7,078 nt of DNA from an uncultured Candidatus Methylacidiphilales bacterium. GTDB lineage: Bacteria > Verrucomicrobiota > Verrucomicrobiia > Methylacidiphilales > CALFVM01. The DNA lies in contig CALFVM010000079.1 in the NCBI GenBank assembly GCA_937928665.1, forward strand, positions 1 to 7,078. The letters are read 5' to 3'. Position numbers and translations under genes: made by a program. Positions 1 through 5,808 of this stretch are shown piece after piece (within the stretch, counting starts at the first letter, position 1; each line of letters begins with the position of its first letter). Below the pieces are notes generated by a model. The model did no database searches and was not told the DNA's origin. It worked only from the letters and a program-made list of their open reading frames with translations.

Positions 1-265
1 CATCCTCGTCACCAGCCGCACCTGCGGCGGTCGCGCCCTGACCGTCTTCCCGCCCCACCACATCGTCCTGGCCAACCCGGCCAAACTCGTCCCCGACCTG
101 CCGGAAGCTTTCGCCTACATCGAACACACCTACCACGACAACCCGCCCAGCATGATCAGCTTCATCACCGGCGCCAGCCGCACTGGAGACATCGAACGCA
201 TCCTCGTCCTCGGCGCCCACGGTCCCAAAGAACTCACCGTCGCCTTTGCCGGAGCCATGGAATGA
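1..265 (+). CDS. lutC: LutC/YkgG-type LUD-domain lactate utilisation protein, C-terminal part (5' end outside window)
   Basis: The frame starting at base 2 is open from the window edge to a TGA at 263-265 and gives 87 residues. The tail carries the C-terminal signature of the LUD family, of the form GxSRTxDIExxLVLGxHGPxxL; here it reads GASRTGDIERILVLGAHGPK. A preceding segment, HHIVLANPAKLVPDLPEAF, matches the strand and helix before the signature in LutC proteins. In this family LutC works with LutA and LutB in the cytoplasm to oxidise L-lactate to pyruvate. A lutAB pair would therefore be expected upstream, but it is not visible. The usual Pro in GPSRT is Ala here. The stop overlaps the ATG of the next gene (ATGA), so the two are probably translationally coupled. 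The family call is firm; assignment to lactate rather than another hydroxy-acid is inference. Confidence 0.82.
   Translation, partial: ILVTSRTCGGRALTVFPPHHIVLANPAKLVPDLPEAFAYIEHTYHDNPPSMISFITGASRTGDIERILVLGAHGPKELTVAFAGAME
251..254 (+). promoter_or_regulatory. Shine-Dalgarno site for the GYF_2-RDD gene
   Basis: GGAG lies 7 bases before the ATG at 262, inside the last codons of the LUD gene. It is the only well-placed Shine-Dalgarno-like site seen in front of any start in this window. It supports the ATG at 262 and coupling across the ATGA overlap. Confidence 0.6.
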
Positions 266-1089
266 CCCCGCCCGAGCCGCCGCCCCTGCCTGATGGCTTG
301 GGGCAAGACGGTTGGTTCCTGGACGAAAACGGGCAGGAAGCCGGTCCCTTCCTCTGGTCGGAAATCATCGCCCGCTTCCAGGACGGCCGCGCCAACCCCG
401 CCACCCTTGCCTGGCACGATGGCCTCGAAGACTGGACACCCGCCGAAGAAATCCCGGCCCTTGAGACCATCCTCTGGCATCCAAGCGGAGCCTGGTTGCC
501 CGGACCCAAACCGTGGCGTCGTTTCTGGGCCCGCAGCGTTGATTTCACCCTCGCCTCCATCGCCATCGCCTCGGCTACCTCGGCCCTCCACCTTCAGCCC
601 GGCCCGGAAGGAAACGCCATCGCCTTCTTTATCCTCGTCTTCGGTTCCATGCTGGCCGAGGCCGCCTTCCTCACCACCCTCGGTGCCACCCCCGGCAAAT
701 GGCTTTTCCGCACCTCCGTCACCGACTCGGCCGGGCGTCGCCCCACCTTTGGCCGAGCCCTCTCCCGCACCGTCCTGGTCTGGGTTCGCGGCCTGGCCAT
801 GCGCATCCCCATCCTCACCCAGGTCACCCAAATCTGGGCCTACCGCAAACTCACTCTCCTCGGCGAAACCACCTGGGACCGCGATCTCGACACCTCCGTC
901 CACCATCGCCCCACCGGCCCACTCCCCTGGGCCGCCGCCGCCATCATCCTCGGACTCTACTTCCTCCTCACCACGGCCACCGTCTGGCCCGACGTCGAAA
1001 AGCGCCTCGAAGAAGATCGCGCCCGGCGACCTGCTGCTTCCCAGGAAATGACCATGTTCCTGTCCCCACGAATCCATGGATTAGATTGA
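262..1089 (+). CDS. GYF_2 + RDD domain integral membrane protein
   Basis: This 275-residue protein has two recognisable parts. Residues about 17-66 form a GYF_2-type domain (GWFLDENGQEAGPF, then LAWHDGLEDWTPAEEIP), a small fold thought to bind peptides or proteins. Residues about 84-215 are an RDD-family membrane region. The family's Arg and Asp residues are seen in RRFWARSVDF (86-95), followed by a typical GATPGKWLFR (141-150) and the FGRALSR segment (163-169). Hydrophobic stretches lie near 94-112, 118-138, 170-190 and 222-243, suggesting four membrane segments with the GYF_2 domain cytoplasmic. The ATG at 262 overlaps the previous stop and has GGAG 7 bases upstream. RDD proteins have been linked to ion transport in a few cases, but most have no known substrate. 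The GYF_2-RDD fusion is, from memory, common in Verrucomicrobiota and Planctomycetota. Its link to lactate use is only positional. Confidence 0.85.
   Translation: MTPPEPPPLPDGLGQDGWFLDENGQEAGPFLWSEIIARFQDGRANPATLAWHDGLEDWTPAEEIPALETILWHPSGAWLPGPKPWRRFWARSVDFTLASIAIASATSALHLQPGPEGNAIAFFILVFGSMLAEAAFLTTLGATPGKWLFRTSVTDSAGRRPTFGRALSRTVLVWVRGLAMRIPILTQVTQIWAYRKLTLLGETTWDRDLDTSVHHRPTGPLPWAAAAIILGLYFLLTTATVWPDVEKRLEEDRARRPAASQEMTMFLSPRIHGLD
1071..1082. repeat. Perfect 12-base palindrome near the RDD gene end
   Basis: AATCCATGGATT is perfectly self-complementary. It covers codons near the end of the RDD gene and sits 38 bases before the start of the CNB-fold gene, at the edge of the most AT-rich patch of the window (about 1071-1122). 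It could be an operator for the downstream signalling genes. However, one or two 12-base palindromes are expected by chance in 7 kb, so this is only a candidate site. Confidence 0.2.
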
Positions 1090-1120
1090 CGCCTTTACTC
1101 CAAACGAGCACTTTAGAGAA

Positions 1121-1576
1121 ATGACTGAGGGCTTGGACCAGCCTGTGCTTCCCCCGGTGGGTTTCGTCGCCGATCTCAAAGAGGAAGACCGCGTGCTTCT
1201 CTCCAGTTACGGCGAATTCGTTCCCGCCAACCCCGAACACGATCTCATCGAACAAGGCTGGCCCCAGGAGCATCTCTACCTCCTTATCTCAGGCCAGCTT
1301 GAAGTCCGCCGCACTGGTCTTGAAAAAGACGTTCTCATCGGCGTCATCAATCCCGGCGAAGCCGTCGGTGAAACCTCCGTCTTCGATCCCGGCCCCGCCA
1401 GTGCCAGCGTCCGCGCCCGCGAGTTCTCCCAGCTCTGGCGCATCGACCGCGATAACCTCAACTCTTACCTCGCCGACAACCCTGGCGCCGGCCTCATCCT
1501 CCTCGTCGGCATCGCCACCGCCCTCAGCCAGCGCGTTCGCCTCCTCACCGCCTCCCTGACCGACGCTCTCTCCTGA
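1121..1576 (+). CDS. Stand-alone cyclic nucleotide-binding-fold (Crp-like) protein, no output domain
   Basis: This 151-residue protein is essentially one cNMP-binding (CNB) beta-barrel. It shows the entry segment HLYLLISGQLEVRR (51-64) and the phosphate-binding cassette region NPGEAVGETSVF (77-88) followed by ASVRA (95-99). Aligned without gaps to the common cassette GE-x8-RSAxVRA, Glu84 is kept but the Arg that contacts the cyclic phosphate is Ala93. Normal cAMP or cGMP binding is therefore doubtful. No helix-turn-helix follows; the chain ends after one C-terminal helix, so it is not a Crp-type transcription factor. The ATG at 1121 is secure because an in-frame TAG lies at 1082-1084 and no other ordinary start intervenes. 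A Shine-Dalgarno site is weak or absent. The gene stands 55 bases before the hybrid kinase on the same strand, so it is probably co-transcribed and may modulate that kinase (inference). Confidence 0.85.
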   Translation: MTEGLDQPVLPPVGFVADLKEEDRVLLSSYGEFVPANPEHDLIEQGWPQEHLYLLISGQLEVRRTGLEKDVLIGVINPGEAVGETSVFDPGPASASVRAREFSQLWRIDRDNLNSYLADNPGAGLILLVGIATALSQRVRLLTASLTDALS

Positions 1577-1631
1577 CCGGCACCAAACCTAGCCTGCTTG
1601 ACCCCCAACCAGGCCCGGCTACCCTCCAGCC

Positions 1632-4600
1632 GTGGACCGATCCAACACGCTTCCCGCTTGGCTTCGGCCCGCCATCGGTTTGCTCGACCGGCTGAGCTTC
1701 CCCAAGAAATTTGCCCTCATCAGCCTCTGCTTCGCCCTTCCGCTCGCGCTGACCCTCCTCTTCCTCCACACCCGCATCCGCGAGCAAATCGCCATCGCCG
1801 AACTCGAAATCGCCGGCGTCCACTACCTCGTCCCCCTCCACCGCCTCCACGACGAACTCCCCCAGGCCATGTCCCTCGCCCGGGCTTACCTCGCCGACGA
1901 ACCCTTTGCCCTCGAACACTACCCCGTTCGCCAAAGTGAAATCGATGCCCTCATGCAAACCCTCGCGGATGTTGATCGGCGGCTTGGCTCCAAACTCGGC
2001 ACCTCCCAGCGCACCCGAATCCTTCTGGCCACCTGGAACGACCTCAAATCCCAGCTCCCCAGCCTCACCCCCGAAATCAGCGACGCTCAATTCCAAAAAC
2101 TCCGGGCCGACCTCGCCCGGCTCATGGCCTTCGTCGGCGATCGCAGCACCCTCATCCTCGATCCCGATCTCGATTCCTACTACCTGATGGATGCCATCCT
2201 CCTCAAGCTCCCCGAAAGCGGTTCCCTCCTCGCCGGTGCCCGCACCCTCGTCGCCCGCCGTGCCGCCGAAGGCCGCCCCCTCACCCCCGAGGACATCCAC
2301 ATCCTCGCCACCGATGGCGGTCTCCTCCGGAGCAATCTCGACAAACTCCAGCGCGGCCTCGACATCGCCTCCCACCACAACCCCTCCGGCACCGTCCAAG
2401 CCGCCATCGACCAACCGCTCTCCCAATATGTCTCCGCCATGACCGGTCTCCTCGGCCAAATCGATGACCTCACCACCTCCAACACCCGCGACCGTTTCCG
2501 ACCCGAACAATTCCTCAACGCCGCCGCCCTTGCCCTCACCAGCCAAAACCGACTCTGGGACCGCGCCGCCGGACAACTCGAAACCGTCCTCCGCTTTCGC
2601 GCCGATCGACTGCAACGCGAATTCTACCTCCTCACTACCCTCGCCCTTACTGCCGTCGCCCTCGCCGTCTACCTCTGGCTGGCCTTCTACCGCTCCATCA
2701 CCCGCACCGTCCGCACCCTGCAAGACGCCACCGAACGGATGACCCGGGGCGAAGAAGACATCCTGGTCGAAATCTCCGCCAAAGACGAACTCGGCCAGGT
2801 CGGTGAAGCCTTCAACACCGTCGCACGCCAGCTCATTCGCGCCGGGCGCAACTACCGCAACATCTTCGAAGGCTCCGTGGACGGCATCTTCCGAACCTCC
2901 CTCCAGGGCCAATACCTCGAAGCCAACGACGCCCTCGCCGCCATCTACAAATACCCCTCCAAGGACGCTTTCTTCCAAGCCATGGTCCAGGCCACCAACA
3001 TCTACGTTAATCCCCAACGCCGGGCCGACTTCCAAAACCTCATCGAAACACGGGGCGTGGTCAAATACTTCGAGGCCGAAGTCCGCTGCGCCGATGGTTC
3101 CACCGTCTGGATCAACGAAAACGCCCGCCTCATCCGCGACGAAAACGGCCAACCCCTCTTCTACGAAGGCATCGTCCGCGACATCACCGACCAGAAAAAG
3201 GCCGAAGCCGACCTCCGCAACGCCATGCGCGCCCTCGAATCCGCCAACCAGGCCAAAAGCGAATTCCTCGCCAATGTCTCTCACGAAATCCGCACCCCCA
3301 TGAACGCCATCCTCGGCTTCTCCGAACTCCTTTCCGGCCTGGTCGAAGGCGATCGCCAACGCAGCTACCTCCACGCCATCAGCTCCTCCGGGCGCACCCT
3401 CCTCGCCCTCATCAACGACATCCTTGACCTCTCCAAAATCGAAGCCGGAAAACTCGCCCTCGAATTCGACGCCGTCGACGTCAAAGCCGTCATCAACGAC
3501 GTCCGCCACATCTTCTCCCAGCGCGCCGAAGAAAAAGGCCTCGAACTCATCGCCGAAACCGCCCCCGGTCTCCCCACCAACCTCATGCTCGACGAGGTCC
3601 GCCTCCGCCAGATCCTCTTCAACTCCGTCGGGAACGCCCTCAAATTCACCGAGACCGGCTCGGTCACCATGCGCGCCCGGGCAGAAGCCGGAGCTTCCCA
3701 GGGCACCTGGGCCCTGACCCTCGAGGTCAGCGACACCGGCGTCGGCATCCCTACCCCCGAACAGGAACGCATCTTCGAAGCCTTCTCCCAACAAACCGGT
3801 CAGAGCCAGAAAAAATACGGCGGCACCGGCCTCGGCCTCACCATCACCCGGCGTCTGACCGAAATGATGAACGGCCGCATCGAACTCCACAGCGAACCCG
3901 GCCGCGGTAGCACCTTCCGCTTCCATTTTCCCGAAGTTTACCAGGCCGGCTCCATCGCCAAAGGCTCCCCCGCCCCCGGTAAAGAACCGGTCTTCTCCCT
4001 CGCCGATCTTGCCCCCGCACGCATCCTCGTCGTCGACGACATCGTCATGAACCGCGACCTCATTCGCGCCTTCTTCCACGGCACCTCCCACCAGTTGCTC
4101 GAAGCCTCCAACGGGCGCGAAGCACTCGACCTCGCCGCCGCCGAACGGCCCGACCTCATCCTCATGGACGTTCGCATGCCCGTCATGGACGGCCTGCAGG
4201 CCACCCGCGCCCTCAAGCGCGACCCCGCCCTTCGCTCCATCCCCGTCATCATCATGACCGCCTCCGCCATGCAAACCGAGGAAGCCGAACTCAAACCCAT
4301 CTGCGACGGGTTCCTCCGCAAACCCATCAGCCGCGACGACCTCGCCGGCCAACTCCGACGCTACCTCCCCGCCGGCGAAGGCCGCCAACCCTCCTCCCCT
4401 GACACCACTTCCCCCTCCCGGCCAGCCGCGCCACCCAGCCTCCTTTCCGGACCCTGGCCCGATGGGCTCGACGCCCTCGCCCAACGCTGGACCACCCTCC
4501 TCGACGCCCCCGCCCTCAGTGAAGTCGAACAATTTGCCCGCGACCTCGCCAACTTTGCCCAGCGTTCCGGCCACCCCGGGCTCGCGCACTGCGCCGAACG

Positions 4601-4736
4601 GCTTCATGCCCAAACCAAAAGCTTTGCCATGGCCGACATGGAAAACACCCTCCGCGAACTCGCTCGTGCCTTCAACGCAAACACCAAACCCTGCCCCCCT
4701 CGTGAACCCGCCCAAACCCACCATCCTCATCGTTGA
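1632..4736 (+). CDS. Membrane hybrid sensor histidine kinase (TM-sensor-TM-HAMP-PAS-HisKA-HATPase-REC)
   Basis: This 1034-residue inner-membrane kinase has a first TM at about 27-47, a mostly helical extracytoplasmic region of about 280 residues, a second TM at about 331-352, HAMP at about 353-402 and PAS at about 408-520 (FEGSVDGIF to EGIVRDITD). HisKA follows with SHEIRTP, phospho-acceptor His551. The ATPase shows an N box (NSVGNALKF, 664-672), G1 (DTGVGI, 701-706) and G2 (GGTGLGL, 730-736). The receiver (about 796-912) has Asp802/803, acceptor Asp846 (LMDVRMP), Thr876 and Lys897. The tail (about 944-1014) resembles an Hpt helical bundle, but Arg970 stands where the phospho-His would be. 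All catalytic residues of kinase and receiver look intact. The GTG start at 1632 is chosen because an in-frame TGA at 1599-1601 blocks anything earlier and the first TM would be compromised by a much later start. The sensor region contains LDPDLDSYYLMD (176-187), a motif I recall from other membrane kinases and chemoreceptors; its ligand is unknown. No clear Shine-Dalgarno site is present. Confidence 0.95.
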   Translation: MDRSNTLPAWLRPAIGLLDRLSFPKKFALISLCFALPLALTLLFLHTRIREQIAIAELEIAGVHYLVPLHRLHDELPQAMSLARAYLADEPFALEHYPVRQSEIDALMQTLADVDRRLGSKLGTSQRTRILLATWNDLKSQLPSLTPEISDAQFQKLRADLARLMAFVGDRSTLILDPDLDSYYLMDAILLKLPESGSLLAGARTLVARRAAEGRPLTPEDIHILATDGGLLRSNLDKLQRGLDIASHHNPSGTVQAAIDQPLSQYVSAMTGLLGQIDDLTTSNTRDRFRPEQFLNAAALALTSQNRLWDRAAGQLETVLRFRADRLQREFYLLTTLALTAVALAVYLWLAFYRSITRTVRTLQDATERMTRGEEDILVEISAKDELGQVGEAFNTVARQLIRAGRNYRNIFEGSVDGIFRTSLQGQYLEANDALAAIYKYPSKDAFFQAMVQATNIYVNPQRRADFQNLIETRGVVKYFEAEVRCADGSTVWINENARLIRDENGQPLFYEGIVRDITDQKKAEADLRNAMRALESANQAKSEFLANVSHEIRTPMNAILGFSELLSGLVEGDRQRSYLHAISSSGRTLLALINDILDLSKIEAGKLALEFDAVDVKAVINDVRHIFSQRAEEKGLELIAETAPGLPTNLMLDEVRLRQILFNSVGNALKFTETGSVTMRARAEAGASQGTWALTLEVSDTGVGIPTPEQERIFEAFSQQTGQSQKKYGGTGLGLTITRRLTEMMNGRIELHSEPGRGSTFRFHFPEVYQAGSIAKGSPAPGKEPVFSLADLAPARILVVDDIVMNRDLIRAFFHGTSHQLLEASNGREALDLAAAERPDLILMDVRMPVMDGLQATRALKRDPALRSIPVIIMTASAMQTEEAELKPICDGFLRKPISRDDLAGQLRRYLPAGEGRQPSSPDTTSPSRPAAPPSLLSGPWPDGLDALAQRWTTLLDAPALSEVEQFARDLANFAQRSGHPGLAHCAERLHAQTKSFAMADMENTLRELARAFNANTKPCPPREPAQTHHPHR

Positions 4737-5796
4737 TGACGTGCCCGAGAACCTCCAGGTCTTGGCCGGCCACCTCGTCGGTGCGGGACACGAGGTGATC
4801 TCTGCCGTCAGCGGTCCCCGCGCCCTTGAAATCCTGGCCCGCCGCCGCGTTGATCTCGTCCTCCTTGATATCATGATGCCCGACATGGACGGCTTTGAAG
4901 TTTGCCGCGGACTCAAGGCCAACCCCAAAACCGCCGACATTCCCATCATGTTCATCACCGCCCGGGCCGACTCCGAGGATGTCGTCGATGGCCTCCAACT
5001 CGGTGCCGTCGATTACATCACCAAACCCTTCAAACTCCTCGAACTCCTCGCCCGCGTCCGCACCCATCTCGAACTCAAACAAACCCGCGACCTCCTCCGC
5101 CAGGCCAACGCCGAAAAAAACCGGTTCATCGGCATGGTCTCCCACGACATGCGCGGCTTCTGCGGCAACGTCATCTCCATCTCCAACCTCGCCGCCTCCG
5201 CCCCCGCCACCGACCAAGCACCCCTCCTCGAAGATCTCGGCATCGAAGCCGAACACATGCTCACCCTCGCCGAGAACCTTCTCAACGTCGACGCTCTCGA
5301 GGCTGGCGAAATCAAACTCGATCCCCGCCCCGTCGCCCTCGCCGAAATCTTCGCCTTCGCCCGCAACTCCCTCGAAATCTCCGCCCGCGCCAAACGCATC
5401 CGGATCGAACTCCCCGCCCACCTCCCCGAAACCGAAGCCCTGGCCGACCGAACCGCCCTTCGCCAAGTCATCACCAATTACCTCTCTAACGCCGTTAAGT
5501 ATTCCCCCGAAGGTTCCCGCATCCGCCTCGCGGTCACCCGGGCCGCCGACCGTATCCGCGCCGAAGTCATCGACCAGGGCCCCGGCCTCACGCCCGAGCA
5601 ACAGGAAAAACTCTTCCAACCCTACACCCGCCTCGGCCAGACGAGCTCCGGTCACCAACACTCCGCCGGCCTGGGCCTCTTCCTCGTCCGCAAGCTCGCC
5701 CATGCCATGGGCGGCCGCGTCGGTTGCCATAGCGAACCCGGCAAAGGCTCCACCTTCTTCGTCGAGCTGCCCGCCGCCACACCCCCTGGCTCCTGA
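4702..5796 (+). CDS. Soluble receiver-histidine kinase protein (REC-HisKA-HATPase)
   Basis: This 364-residue cytoplasmic protein starts with a receiver (about 6-122: ILIVDDVPEN with Asp12/13, acceptor Asp56 in LLDIMMP, Thr86, Lys108 in TKPF). A short helical linker (about 123-140) follows, then HisKA with SHDMRG (His148). The ATPase shows an N box (NYLSNAVKYSP, 259-269), G1 (DQGPGL, 291-296) and G2 (SAGLGLFLVRK, 321-331). The H box is unusual: positions H+4 and H+5, normally Thr/Asn and Pro, are Gly and Phe. The GTG at 4702 is chosen because the receiver begins seven residues later. Earlier in-frame starts (GTG 4666, ATG 4606) would add only a Pro/Ser-rich stretch that is the out-of-frame shadow of the hybrid kinase. 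The gene therefore overlaps the hybrid kinase by 35 bases, which implies translational coupling. No TM or DNA-binding domain is seen. It is probably the signalling partner of the upstream kinase, with the receiver gating its own kinase domain. Confidence 0.92.
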   Translation: MNPPKPTILIVDDVPENLQVLAGHLVGAGHEVISAVSGPRALEILARRRVDLVLLDIMMPDMDGFEVCRGLKANPKTADIPIMFITARADSEDVVDGLQLGAVDYITKPFKLLELLARVRTHLELKQTRDLLRQANAEKNRFIGMVSHDMRGFCGNVISISNLAASAPATDQAPLLEDLGIEAEHMLTLAENLLNVDALEAGEIKLDPRPVALAEIFAFARNSLEISARAKRIRIELPAHLPETEALADRTALRQVITNYLSNAVKYSPEGSRIRLAVTRAADRIRAEVIDQGPGLTPEQQEKLFQPYTRLGQTSSGHQHSAGLGLFLVRKLAHAMGGRVGCHSEPGKGSTFFVELPAATPPGS

Positions 5797-5808
5797 CCCG
5801 CCTCCGCC

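Noticed and set aside
1086..1117. Possible promoter before the CNB gene (TTGACG with TTTAGA)
   Set aside because: The spacing of 20 bases is too long and the -10 is poor. Only the AT-richer composition supports a promoter here.
1592..1614. Small hairpin GCCTG/CAGGC in the gap before the hybrid kinase
   Set aside because: A five-base stem with a 13-base loop and no T-run; not a terminator and likely chance in GC-rich DNA.
1598..1625. Possible promoter before the hybrid kinase (TTGACC, 16 bases, TACCCT)
   Set aside because: The -35 match is good but the -10 matches at only three positions. It would put the transcription start at the GTG itself (leaderless), so it is too weak to call without transcript data.
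3883..3921. Similar stretch in both kinases (HSEPGRGSTF and HSEPGKGSTF, the latter near 5728-5757) as a sign of duplication or gene conversion
   Set aside because: This is a conserved end of the HATPase domain in most HisKA kinases; the rest of the two genes is too different for recent duplication.
4462..4701. An N-terminal extension of the receiver-kinase starting at 4462, 4606 or 4666
   Set aside because: The added residues are Pro/Ser/Thr-rich and arise from the out-of-frame reading of the hybrid kinase tail, whose own frame fits a helical domain.
1545..4958. A very long antisense open frame (over 1100 codons) opposite the hybrid kinase, running into both flanking genes
   Set aside because: It is in codon register with the kinase gene, so its stops would need TTA, CTA or TCA codons, which C-ending codon usage avoids. 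The predicted protein is Gly/Glu/Asp/Phe-rich with no domain, while the sense frame has every kinase motif.
4672..5730. Antisense open frame opposite the receiver-kinase
   Set aside because: Same cause: a low-complexity Gly/Glu/Asp-rich product mirroring a motif-complete sense gene.
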